From assembly GCA_020284085.1 (NCBI GenBank), contig JACEVL010000833.1:402501-466500 (forward strand): DNA of 64,000 nucleotides, in the 5' to 3' direction. Source of the DNA: Aporrectodea caliginosa. Lineage: Eukaryota; Annelida; Clitellata; Crassiclitellata; Lumbricidae. Numbering within the stretch: position 1 is the stretch's first letter; each line of letters begins with the position of its first letter. The notes beneath the pieces are model-generated. The model was not told where the DNA came from, did not search any database, and was given only the letters and a program-made list of their open reading frames with translations. Of the stretch, positions 36,855 to 48,500 are shown one piece after another. The position numbers and the translations under genes are program-made.

Positions 36855-37435
36855 TAATACAATACAATACAATTACAATACTTGTTTATTAAACCTTAAT
36901 AAGCTGACACAGATGCAACTTAAACAAATTACATGGGTTCGAGCTTCTTGGGGCAACATGGACGGTGTCAATACGCATTCTTATAAAGGAGACAGGATAT
37001 CTAATAACGATCATCTCTTTCAGGTAAGGTACAGTTATGCAATCTCGCCCGGAGGTTATGTCCACTACTGCAGGATGGGGGCGGCAAATTCCGGAGTACG
37101 TGGTTAGGGTCTCTAATGATAGCTTGAAAGAGCCTATCATCCGACTTTGTGGACAGTTGAGAGGCTCCTTCAGCAAAAATCTACCACGGGCCATTCTCCT
37201 TAACAGGTGGTCTGTCCTGTCTATGTCCGTTTTGCTGGTGTACCCACCAGGCTGGGGAGGCATAGATGATATGTGCCACCATTGTTGCCATGGTGACGTC
37301 GTGAAGTGCTGCCGCCTGGAGTCCATGCAAGCAGAGAACTCTCAGGGTATACAAGGATTAGGAATTTATAGCAAGAAAGAATCTTGTCTATATGTGTTGC
37401 CATCCCCATGTTTTCGATTGCAGTGTAACATTTAG
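36855..37435 (-). mobile_element. Possible retroposon with (ATTGT)n tail
   Basis: AATACAATACAATACAATTA at the left edge, then CTTGTTTATTAAACC: on the minus strand a tail similar to the (ATTGT)n tail of the LINE at 31050-32195. The body holds open frames on both strands but no domain I recognise. A non-coding retroposon is the most economical reading. Confidence 0.35.
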
Positions 37436-37614
37436 AATATTCATAGACTTGACCCTTTGAAGATAGTCGATAACAAAGTTGCTAAACCGCAACACTTAAG
37501 CACAACCAAACGCCAAACTCTTCTGCAGTGCTTCTGTCGACTGACTAACCACAAATCAGATTTACATTTCTGTGTGACTTTGTATATGTAAAAATGTTAA
37601 TAATAATACATGTA

Positions 37615-38046
37615 CACGGTGAACGGAAAAAAACCGAACCTCTCCTATTGCTGCAATAATTTATGTAATAATTTGTACATTTTAATGAAACATGGAGAAA
37701 CTTCAGTTTATATTACATGAATCAGATAACTATCATTTGTTAGTTATAATGTGTGTTCAAAATTCCCTCCTTTGGCTTCCACACACGCACAAAGACGAGC
37801 TCGCCACTGACTAATTGCTGAATCGATTACAGCTTGATCAAATTCGTCCCATGCCTGTATTATGCGCCGACGCAGTTCTCCGACATCGCGAACCTTTGTC
37901 TTGTAAACCTGACGTCAGTTTCTAACTGGTATAGCGCATAATTATAAAATATAGTTAAGTCTATAATTGTGGGGAATAAAATAGTTTACATTTTTGGTGT
38001 TAATTTCTCTTTTTTGTAGAGGTTCGGTTGTTTCCCGTTCACCGTG
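37615..38046 (-). mobile_element. Short mariner-derived element retaining transposase C-terminus
   Basis: 432 bp between TA dinucleotides (37613-37614, 38047-38048). Ends are CACGGTGAACGG inverted, followed by CCGAACCTCT. On the minus strand 37744-37908 reads VYKTKVRDVGELRRR, then AWDEFDQAVIDSAISQW and ARLCACVEA, then NFEHTL and stop: the C-terminal end of a mariner-type transposase. The catalytic part is gone. Confidence 0.88.
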
Positions 38047-38124
38047 TACTAATTGTACTGATAGCATTATACTTCAGAGGTAAGATCTGACATCAGTGTA
38101 TAATCAACGCATACCTCAATGTTT

Positions 38125-38271
38125 TCATTCCTGCTTCTTTGGGGGGAAAGACATCCTAAAGATGAGATACAAGCTGTATGTGACTCCAACAGCAATTCCA
38201 GCCAGAGTAACGTAGTATGGACCAGAGTCACGAAAGCCACGCTTCTGCCACACCATTAACCCGTCTTCAGC
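38125..38271 (-). CDS. COX7A2L: COX7A2L-like exon 3 (membrane domain)
   Basis: Acceptor TGATTTCTCAG; 48 codons plus TGA (38125-38127). Starts AEDGLMVWQKRGFRD, then one hydrophobic helix and a lysine-rich end. Confidence 0.85.
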   Translation of the reverse strand, partial: AEDGLMVWQKRGFRDSGPYYVTLAGIAVGVTYSLYLIFRMSFPPKKQE

Positions 38272-41123
38272 CTGAGAAATCAGTTCCAAAGTAACTCTGA
38301 ATATAACATGTTTATACATAACTCCTGAACATCAACAGCAGCATACACAAAATAATATTAAATGACACTACTTATGGCATGTTACTTAAAAAGCATTAGA
38401 TCTTGAAAACCCTGACAGAAATGCTTCAAGTTTCAGAGAGCTCGTGTCAACATACGTAACATAACTGAAAATTTGTAAAAAGGACCTTCAAGGAAAAATT
38501 CATCACAAGTGCTTCCGACCCAAGTGATCAATGACCAGTGGCATGGTTAAAAATATTGCTACTGTTTTAGATCAGCCAGTGTTTCCATTAGAGTCCAAAA
38601 AGAGGATGTATTTACGCCCCGACCTAGAATTTTTTGGACATAGCTCATTTCTTTCGGCTATCACACCGATGAAGTTATGGACGTTTTTTACGGACGTAAA
38701 AATGGCCATTTGGGCGTTAATGGAAACACTGAGATCAGCTCCCTTCTCTTATTTCCCTTCCGAACCATTCTGTCCACTCTCTTCCTTTGCTCCCTTGTCG
38801 TTACCCTACAAACACGGCCTCACAAGTTTTCCTTCCCTGACAAGGACACTGCAAACTTTATATCGCACATGATGTATAAAAACATGTACTACTCTTGCCC
38901 CATTGCACGAACAGTTTCCCCAGCTGTGCTAACATAACGAGCAGCATTCTGCCTGCTCGAGTTATTGAAGCACAATAAACAAAGATACATATATAGAGCA
39001 AGAGGTTCTCAATCCTGTCATTGCAATGCCCCTTCCTTGCAAAGGGCATCACGACCTGTCTCAGATGGTCCTAAATTTAGCCAATTATATATACTATTAT
39101 CAATTAGTACCGTATCTCATATGTGGACATTTATAAAGTGTAATGTAAATGTCTATCATACCAGTGCTTAATGCATAAAGCACCAACCAATGTCGCACGA
39201 AAACCAATAAATGAGGTTATACATTTAATATTTTGTACAGACTTTAATCACCTTCAGTGTACTGGCACCGTTTACTAAACCAGTGGTTCCCAAGCTCTTT
39301 TGATGGAGGGCAAAGTCTTACTTTTAAAATATCATGGCGGGCCACAGAGATCTGAGGAGCCGTCCTCAGTTGCAGTGGCGTAACTAGGGGTTCGCGCGCC
39401 CGGGGGCAAGAATTTCCTTAATAAATTTTTTCTTACTTCCGTCTTTTTCGTGAACACATTCGTCAGAAGCCTCATTTTGCGCCCCCCTCTCCCGTGCCAC
39501 ATGCAAAACTCATGTATAATAGTTACTTTTCCCCCCTATTTCTTTAACAAAAAATTGTCAGAAGCCTAAATCAAGAAAACAAGGTAATTTAATTTTTTTT
39601 CAAAATTTGTGAGTGACTGTCGCGGGCCACATTCAAAGGAGTAGCGGGCCACTTTTGGCCCGCGGGCCACGGTTTGGGAACCACTGTACTAAACTATTAT
39701 AATGCTGAATGCAAGGAAACACAGAAATGGACACAGGTAACCGATATAGTAACTTACAGACCACTTCTTCTGTAGCGCAAGAATTTTTCCATATCCAGCA
39801 TCTGCTGGAACAGTTCCCAAGGCTTTTCCAGTCGAGCGTTTGGACAAGGCACCACCTTCAACTACCGCATCCATGGAAGCAGCTTTTACCTTTGAACTCT
39901 CGAACATGAAGACTGGCTGCTTTGGGCCTTCTGCCGATGCAGGTGTTAAGCCCTACAAAGGACGAAAATTCAGCCAGACTTCCACTTAAGACAGAAGTCA
40001 ACAGTTTACCTACTGTGTAAAAATATTTATACTCTAAACAGTACTGATGATAGTTTCGATGAGCAGTTAAACGGTGTCATTCTTTATGGCATGCAAGAGA
40101 TATATGCCTATGCAAGATGAAAAGAATATAAAAGCAAAAATTAATAACACTAGCAATAATTTGTTATGACAGTCTATATTCAAAATAACCACATCCATTA
40201 CAAAATTGTATCTCTTACCTACACTGCCCTTCAAACCTCTCAACCCTCTTCAATTCACTGGCTATTCACCATCCAACTGCCCACGTATACTCGCTCATCA
40301 TCATATCTTTCTCTTTCCCAGCCTCCATTCTCCTCTGAAATTCTGCAACCGCTTCTTAGTCTATGCTGCACCAGCCATTTGGAATGAATTCCCAAACGAT
40401 TTCTGCCAATTTGCTCATCCTTCGAGCTCGCCTGTTAATTTCACCTCTAATCCGCTTGCACTCTCCTCTGCAGCTTTTTGCTCTTGACTGAAAACCAAAC
40501 TCTTCAAGCTATCATATCCTGATTCTACTCCTGCACTACCACACGACCACCATCATCACCGATTACCACCATAGCACCATGCTGTCTCCTCGGCTTGACC
40601 TCCCCAGATTCTGACTTGGCACTGAAATGGACAAAACAACCTGGCTATAGCAGACTTGATTTGATACAGCGACGGTGAATAACCTGGTGTCCTTACGTGG
40701 CTTTTGTGTGATGCTGAGAAATTGTGGAGATTTACATTACATTCTTTAGAGAGAATGATTGCAAAGTAGGAAGCAAAAGAGTTCATGCCAAACAAATTAT
40801 TTGACTTGGGAAAGCTCATAAAATTTTATACCACAGATTCACATTCTATTGCCTTATGGTCTACTTGCTCCTCATCATAAGCTGCTTAACCATGTTCTTT
40901 ACTGGCAACACCTAGCGCTATTATAGAACTGCACAGAGTCCCCTATTGCGGTCTGACGGGTACTACTAGGGTAGCCAAAACAAATACCTGTATTATCGCT
41001 CAGACGTCTTAATCGTTCAACATTTCGTGCACGTTTTAACAATTTACTAACCGCTGGGTTGTAAACTTTTGCGGTCGTCGACGGCACAACTCTCCCACTC
41101 ATACTATCAAACTTGAAAAACAT
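38125..41123 (-). CDS. COX7A2L: COX7A2L-like (SCAF1/COX7RP) mitochondrial protein, three coding exons
   Basis: COX7A-family proteins are single-pass inner mitochondrial membrane subunits. The COX7A2L member bridges complexes III and IV in respiratory supercomplexes. Coding exons on the minus strand: 41052-41123, 39758-39952, 38125-38271, all joined in phase 0, giving 137 residues. The N-terminus MFFKFDSMSGR followed by NPA-GLTPASAEG resembles the COX7A2L start more than ordinary COX7A. The last exon has the family core: KRGFRDSGPYYVTLAG, a membrane segment IAVGVTYSLYLIF, and the end SFPPKKQE, like the COX7A PKKQE tail. The middle exon (AGYGKILALQKKWS) replaces the usual GKNKVPELQKFF. It is head-to-head with YLPM1. 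Plain COX7A is the alternative, but the length and N-terminus argue against it. Confidence 0.82.
39281..39686. mobile_element. Non-autonomous hAT with perfect 8-bp duplication, in COX7A2L intron 2
   Basis: Ends CAGTGGTTCCCAA and TTTGGGAACCACTG (one base of difference in the stem). Flanks TACTAAAC at 39273-39280 and 39687-39694. Sub-terminal GCGGGCCAC blocks at both ends. A second hAT-like terminus CAGTGGCGTAACTAGGGG lies inside at 39373, suggesting a nested insertion. Confidence 0.85.
39758..39952 (-). CDS. COX7A2L: COX7A2L-like exon 2
   Basis: Acceptor CTTTGTAG, donor TCT|GTAAGT; 65 codons, phase 0 at both ends. Encodes GLTPASAEGPKQPVFMFE through ILALQKKWS. Confidence 0.8.
40240..40500 (+). 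mobile_element. Decayed LINE reverse transcriptase C-terminus
   Basis: Frame bits FCNRFLVYAAPAIWNEFPN resemble the AFSVxxPxxWNxLP segment of CR1/L2 elements. Heavily degraded, inside COX7A2L intron 1. Confidence 0.45.
41052..41123 (-). CDS. COX7A2L: COX7A2L-like exon 1
   Basis: 24 codons from ATG (41121-41123) to GCG|GTTAGT. This start is chosen because MFFKFDSMSG aligns with the family N-terminus; an in-frame ATG lies upstream at 41181-41183, but it is not supported by homology. Confidence 0.75.
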
Positions 41124-42304
41124 TTTAACTGGCTTTTCTCGACGACTAAGTTGCACAGCCTTCGCAAGGTGACAGATATACAAGGCTGCACGACCTCCAC
41201 GGCGTCGTATTCATAGATTCCATGCACGACTGTGTTACGTGTTGCGGCTGCATTTTCGCCGATCCAAGGTGAGTACAGCAAAAATGATCGGACTAATCAG
41301 GGTAATTTATCATTTATGCGCTCTAAATTATTTTATTTAGGATAATTTTAAATAGAAGTTGGATTGATGACAATGACTCTTGCTTCAGTAGAAGTTGGAC
41401 TGATTTAATAAAAATTATTCTTGCTTAAATAGAAGCTGGATTGATGAAAAATACTTCTTGCGTTAGTAGAAGTTGGATTGATGAAAGTTGTCCTGGACAT
41501 TGGTATTGAAATGCCATGTATATAAAATTATTTAGATATAATAGCACAAACGATAAATTACTCTGATTAGTCCGATAATTTTTGCTGTACTCACCTAGGA
41601 TCGGATAACGCGTCGCTATGCGAATGGCAGACGTTTAAAAAATAACATAACTCATTAATTTACTAAATTAACTCAACTATAGTTTACAATGCATCAAGGA
41701 TTATACATATTAATATGTGCAATAGACGACCCTAAAGTACCCCAGTAGTGGAGATTTAATTTCAAGGCGCAGCTAGGTGACGAGAAACCAATGTTGTTGT
41801 TCGGATACAAATTCGATGATAAATATGAAGTTTACAATTACGATTATGATTAGCTGGAGCACACTCTTAGATCTTTGATAACTGTTTATAATATGATAAG
41901 TTGATAACTAAAATTTTGCTACTTTTAACTGGTGCAGCGTGGCTCAAAAGTGTGGGCGCTTCTCTCGCGATAAGAAAGATAAGTTCCTTACTTAGCTATC
42001 TCTACTGCCATACGAAAAGTGAGAACTGTGAGAAATAATTTCCGACGTCAATTGCCTTTGTTGCCATAACTTCCCATAAGATTAAATGTAATTAAAGATC
42101 AATGAAAGAATTCGTTGTTTGTGGATCCAGCAATTCTCTACTTACTTACGGGGCATTGGGCATCATAGTATATTTTCTTTGTTAAGTTCCGGTTTGCGCC
42201 GCCATGATAGCATTTTGCCGAACGAAAAAGACAGTTTATCATGTTTGACATTTTAAAGAATTGAATTTTAGTTTGAATACCCGAAACTGTAGCTAGTTTT
42301 GAAG
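41124..42304. promoter_or_regulatory. Shared 5' region of COX7A2L-like gene and YLPM1
   Basis: The start codons of the two divergent genes are 1,182 bp apart (41123 on minus, 42305 on plus). Both promoters must lie here unless distant 5' exons exist. No TATA box placement is convincing. The TIR-bounded minisatellite at 41259-41604 occupies about a third of it. Confidence 0.55.
41259..41604. mobile_element. TIR-bounded 36-bp minisatellite block E1
   Basis: Inverted ends of about 53 bp (CCGATCC, then AGGTGAGTACAGCAAAAAT, then ATCGGACTAATCAG) flank about four copies of a 36-bp repeat with core GAAGTTGGATTGATGA. The same repeat unit fills the block at 42641-43022, which has different inverted ends. 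Each E1 end contains AGGTGAGT, a perfect splice-donor string on its own strand. Non-coding. Confidence 0.78.
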
Positions 42305-42583
42305 ATGTTCCCTCAGTGGGGTAACCAGTTTCAGACAATGGATGCTAGCCAGCAGATGTACTGGCAGCAGTACTACGGATACCAGCAGCAGCAAGGAGCG
42401 TCGATGTGGGGCAGTCCTCAAGCACCGCAACCCCCCGGTCCATCTGGAGCTGGCCCTGCAGCTGGCACTCAGGCCGGCCATGTAGGCGCCGCAGCTTTGC
42501 CGCCTGAGCCTCCAAAGGATGAGGCTCCTCCTCCACCTTTGCCAGCTGATCCACCACCACCACCGGTCCCAGAAGAACCGCAG
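42305..42583 (+). CDS. YLPM1: YLPM1 exon 1
   Basis: Start ATG at 42305-42307. A TTG six bases earlier is in frame but not needed, and the family start MxPxWG fits MFPQWG. 93 codons, phase 0, donor CAG|GTAATG. Encodes QQMYWQQYYGYQQQQ, then a Pro-rich acidic end (PPPPPVPEEPQ). Confidence 0.9.
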
Positions 42584-45500
42584 GTAATGGCGTCACCGCT
42601 GAAAGAATCAAGCACTTTAACCAGGCTAATGGAGATTGTTAAACGTGTAGTTTAGCGTCGTAAATTATTCGCTATTGCATGGGTTTCAGCGTTGGTTGAA
42701 TACAAGTTGGATTGACGAAAAGAATTTGTGCTAAATAGAAGTCGGATTGGTGAAGATGATTTTTGCTTAAATAGATGTGAGATCGATGAAAAGAATCTTG
42801 CTTAATAGAAGCTGGATTGATGAAAAATAATTCTTAATTAAGTAGAAGCTGTATTGAGGAAAAACAATTCCTGCTTAAATAAAAGGTGGATTGATGAAAT
42901 GAATTCTCGCCTAAATGGAAGCTGGATTGTTGAAAAGAATTCTTGCCAAAGTAGAGGTTGGATTGTTGGAAAATAATAATGCTTCAATGGGCGAATAATT
43001 TACGATGCTAAACTACACGTTTACTGGAGAATTTGTAATTTCAAACGAATTATTGGTAATTTTTAACTTAAGAACCTAAAATTCAAACAGTTGTTGCACT
43101 TAACTAGACAGTTAAAATTATAAAGCTTCACAAATTTGCTCCAATCATTGGTTTGGTGAGCAGATAACAGATGATTCAGTTGAAGTAAGTTGCTGTTAAG
43201 TTGAAATGTTATAAAATAGAATCCGACCTCAGGTAAAGATGTTCCCTCAGTGTCAGGTAAAGATGTTCCCTCAGCGTCATAGATTATATTACGTGGTAAA
43301 ACATTTTTTTTCGTGTTATGGCTTTGTTTTGCTATAAAGTGGTAAGTTGTGTAAACCACTCGTAGATTATTTTCCATAAGTGCAAATCAAAAGTTTGAAA
43401 TTTATAGTAAACAAACTTGTGTCCCTGTTTGCATTAAAGGTCAATGAGACAAGACTGTTGAAGCAAATTGAGCAGGGCTGAAATTATGGAGATAGGTTGT
43501 CACCTGCGAAGTCATCTATGAGGGTCATTAATGCCATGTAATAGTGCATTAATTAGGATGTTAAAAGCTAATTTTACCAAACTTCTACTGGTATTGTCAA
43601 TGCTAAAAAAAATTAAGCATATAATTATTGTTGGAAATGCTGCCTTATTTAAATGATCTGCACAAAACATGTGCTTGACAGCATATTAGTGTTAGTATGA
43701 TGGTATCAAGTTATAACTATTGCCAAACTGTCACATCGACTCTCATTTTATGTGTATTTTCTATGTTTTTTGTGTGCTTCAGTGTTCTCATTGTTGACTC
43801 AGTTTTGCTTATGCACAACAGCAGAATGAATGATAATGCATAAATTGTAGTGTGCTTGATGTTGCCATAGCCTGCTTAGATGCCAGACTCAACGTTTCTA
43901 GGTAGTCAGGCTTTCATCTAAACATTTAAGTCTGTGGTCTAAGACTCTATGTGTTGGTGAATCGACCTATCTTAGTGGTAGATTACTTTTGCATTAACTT
44001 CAAGGTTTGATACTGAGATATTTGTGAGGAATGTAACCTTGTTTCTTCTGATTTCCTTTTCCATATCTTTACAAGAACAAACTAATTAAGGGTTCTCTCT
44101 AAACAATTCAGTCATTTTATTAGATAGCAGAACATCTAATGTCTAATCTTCCATATAAATTTTACATGTAAGGTTAGAAATCTTGCTACCTTATTAAATG
44201 ACTGAATTGTCCAAGTCCAGACCCAGCAAAAGAGCATATCGTGTTAAAAGCATATCTCGTTTCTATGTAAAGATTTTTTGACCTTTTTTATTTGTAATGT
44301 ACAGCCTCCTCCTGACTCACATGAGCAGCAGAAGTTGACAGCACTTCAGCAGCAGGCTGCTCAGTGGCAACAGCAGAAGCAGTGGCAGGAATACCAGCAA
44401 AGCCTCCTGCAATACCAGCAGCAGCTGCAGCAGTGGAATGCTCAGCAAGGTGAGCTGGTCGATATAAGTAAGTTTTCATTAATTCATTACAGATATTTAT
44501 ATAGCACCCCTTCAAGGCTATTACTCAGAAATGCTCCAGACCCCAGCACGGCTAAAAAAGACAGTTTTAATGCAAAATAGGAAGAGAGCGCCACCTAGCA
44601 TATCAAGTATGTTGCTGAATTTCGTATGATGACGACTTAATGGGCTAGATATTTTTGCACTGGTTTGGTTGTCTGCTCAATTTATATCTTACTGTCTGGT
44701 TTCGATAAAAGAGATTTCACAGTTCTTTGGGAGGAAAGCCATCTTTTGGTTATAGATCATTTCTGACGAATGTCGATGCAACTTGGCCTTAAACGTTTTC
44801 GAGAACAAAGACTATATATGTTGAAATTTTTTGTGAGTTGCAAAAAAAAAACAGAAACAGACTTATTTGTCAGAAGGTTGCAGTCTCAAGACTCTTGTCT
44901 CAGTTCCTGTGCTATGCACCTTTCTGGCCTGTATTGGAAGGACCTACACTAATATCCCTAATACTATATGAATGCATTTTGGGTATTATCTTACTAATAT
45001 ATATTTTACAGTATGTTTTCATAATTTATGTGTGAACCAACAACCTGTCAGATTGACAACATGTCAACGTACAGATACAGCCGACCGTCGAGCCCTTCAT
45101 TCTTTTGCTAGTGGCAAACTTCTGGTCCACGCATTAGTAGTACTAGGCAGCGTCACGCATTCTCCACTTGGAATGGACTTCCATGGGACATACGCCTACT
45201 GCCTAGAAACATTGTGAATATGTTTTACAAGTTGCTCAAATCTATTATGTGTATTGCCGTGGTTGGGCTGGGAGTGATTCTGAGCAGGCTCTTGAAGAGG
45301 CACTCTTAATTCCTGAAATGAATGAATGAATGTTGGTTGGTGTTTTCAATAGCTAGCATACTGGAGCAGATCAACCAGGAGGAAAAGGAGTTTGAAATGC
45401 AGTATTCTGACTGGATGAAGCAGTACAATGACTGGAAGGAACAGAATAAAAGTGAGTATAAATGGCTGTGTTGTAATTATAGATTGGCTGATTTTAATTA

Positions 45501-48500
45501 AGTCTATTTGAAAATTAAGTCAAAGTTTCAAACTGAGCTGCTACTCCAAACAGATCTGTATCATGTTTGGTGCTGCTAAACCTTCTAAACATAAACTTAG
45601 CATGGATTAAGAGCTTCTTTAAAACTGCTATGCAAATGTTCATCTGCTATAAGGAAACTGGTTTTACAAGAGGATTTGGTTTCTGAATATCTAGGATAGT
45701 CATTTTAGTCATTTGTCAGAGTAATTGTTTAGGCAACAGTTTCTACTTTTTTTATAATTTTGATTGACTCTCCACTGTTTGGCAAGTTTTTTAAAATTAC
45801 TTTACAGCAGTTAAAATACTTGTCAATTGTTTCACAACAACTGAAGACTCTCTAGTTTGTGAAATTGTTTTAGATTCTGTTCTTCCTTAAAATAGTGTGA
45901 GTTATTATTATTGTATTCATTGCTGACTTGACAGTTCGGGAGATTTTGCAAATAACTGTTGGTTTTGAATTTGTTTGCATTAGTCGTTTACAAGGTCTGT
46001 TCTTTGTGCAGATCATCCTAATCGCGAACAGTACCTTCAATACGAACAGCAGTGGAAACAGTATGAAGAGCAGATGGCTCAGAAGCGGGAATTCATCAAA
46101 CAGCGCAAGACGCAGGCTTTGACGAACCAGCAGATGGCCCAGGCCCCCACCACCAACGCTTCTGGATTCGGAGGGAATATGGATCAGGGAGTTTCAACCG
46201 GGGTTACAAAACCTCCAGAGTCTAAGCCTGAACCAGTCTCTGCTAACTCAGCATCCAGTTTTGGATCATCTGGATTTGGAGGAGGAATGATCTATACATC
46301 TTCGGGTGGACAGCCGTCATCTGCCTATCCTCCATCTAGTTCAGGTCCTCCATATCCTGGTTATGGCTATGGTGCAAGCGATTATGCCATGGGACAGGGT
46401 GGTGCAGCCAATCCAAGATTCCCCCAGCCACCAGGGGGACAGACGGCAACAGGTTGGCCTGATCATCAAGCAGCCCCACCTGCACCACCTCAGAGTATCG
46501 ACCAGAGCTGGAACCAGCCTACAAGTGCGTCAGATTATGGGACGAATCACCCATCAGGCAGGGACTTCGGAATGCATGCTGCATCTGAGTATGAAGGGCA
46601 GAGACAGCCTACTTCATCTGATTTTGGAGTAAGGAAGCCTGGACCAATGGGCTTTGGAATGGCTCCACAGCCACCCGATGCACAGGCGAGGCTACAGTCG
46701 CCACATGGGGGACCTACCGACCCCAACACAGGCAAACCCAGGTCTGACTTTACGACCGGTTCGGATGAGGCACAGAACTTTATGAGAAAGATGGAGATGC
46801 CCACGTCTTCGTCCGGCGCCTTCCCAGGTAACTTCAGGAATGAGAACCAACCAGGTAATCGATTCCAGCAGCCTGATATGAACACAAGGTTTCCTGGTCC
46901 TCGAGGCCCTGGTATGCATGGAGGAATGTTTGATTCTGGTGGCAGGCCACCTGGACCACGCGGAATGAGAATGCCACAGCAGGACAACAGTATGTCTCAC
47001 GGTCCATCTGTAACGTCAAGCTCGGATTCTGGCTATACGAGTTATGGACAAGGATCAGATTTCTCTCATAAGGATGCCAATACATCGTTTTCCAGTGCAT
47101 GGGGATCTGCATCTGGCATGTTCTCACATGATGCCACTGCTTCTCATTTCATGGGGGGCCCTCGTTTTCCAGGGCCGACTACTAGCCAACAGTCATCTGA
47201 ATATGATAGTCGTGGTTCAGGACCTATGGGTGCAAGGATGCCGGGCAGCTCACAACAGCAGTCGAGTCAGTACCCAGGAACCAGTTCTTCAGAGCAGTCC
47301 AAGCCAACAGACTCTGCCCCATTTTATCCAGGAATGTCGGGACCCAGGTTCCCCCCGCAGCCGCCTAATGCTCCAGACGCTGTCTCAAGTTCGCCAGGAT
47401 TTCATGGGAATCGTTTTGATTCAAGGTCATCGTCGACTCAACAGATGGACTCTCGATTCCCTGGACCAAGAATGCCAAATCAGTTTTCCAGTTCTAACCA
47501 ACCTCAGTATGATTCTGAACATGTATCGGCTTGGTCAGACGAGTCCCAGAACTCCATGCAGCAGGGACCTGGAGCATCTCGATTTCCTGGGCCACGTGGC
47601 CCAGGAATGGGGCCTGATCTTCGTGGCCCGGGAATGGGTCCTGATCTTCGTGGCCCGGGAATGGGGCCTGATCTTCGTGGCCCGGGAATGGGGCCTGATC
47701 TTCGTGGCCCAGGAATGGGGCCTGATCTTCGTCATAATTCTGGTTCTGGACAGTCACGATTTTCAGCCCCTTTTGGACAAGGAATTAGGCCAGAGAATGA
47801 ACAATCAAACTCTGGAGGTATGAGATATCCCGGGCCACGCGGACCTGGATTCAATTCTGGGTTTCAGCAAGAACAGAATTTCAGTAATTCTAGGTTTTCC
47901 GGACCTCGTGGCCCTGGCATGCAGCAGGATTTTCAACAGGACCGTGGCTTTGGTGATACAAGATTTCCTCGGCCTCATGGTCCTGGAATGGGGCCTGATA
48001 ATCAGCAGCAGCAACAGCAGCAGCCTATGTCTGGACCTGGAGGACCAAGGTTTCCAGGGTCACAAGGGCCAAGAATTGGGGCCGACTTACAGCAAGATAC
48101 GAGTGCTGGGGAAGCAAAATTTGCTGGACCTCGTGGGCCTGGTCCAAGACCAGAACTTGGCTTTGGGGAGAGGTTTCCAAGACCCCGTGGTCCAGATTTC
48201 CAGCAAGACCCAAGGTTTAGAGGACCAGGGTCATCTGGACCTTTTGGTATGGGCAGTGGACCAGGAAATCAGCAGGGTGGAATGTGGACGCCCCGTTCTT
48301 CCGCTGGAATGGATTCAAGCTCACGGTTTTCACAGCAAGGCCCACAAGGACCCAATAACTTTGGCCGTAATGAGCAACAAGGTCCTCCTGACATGGAAAA
48401 GAAGTTCCCAGGGGTTTGTCCACCAACATCTGGCCCTAGGCCTCTGCTAACGCCTCCTGGTATAGCACAGTCCAGTGCGGAGGGAGTAAAGACATCAGCG

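Noticed and set aside
36889..37435. Overlapping open frames on both strands
   Set aside because: No domain, and the region has a retroposon-type tail; not a convincing gene.
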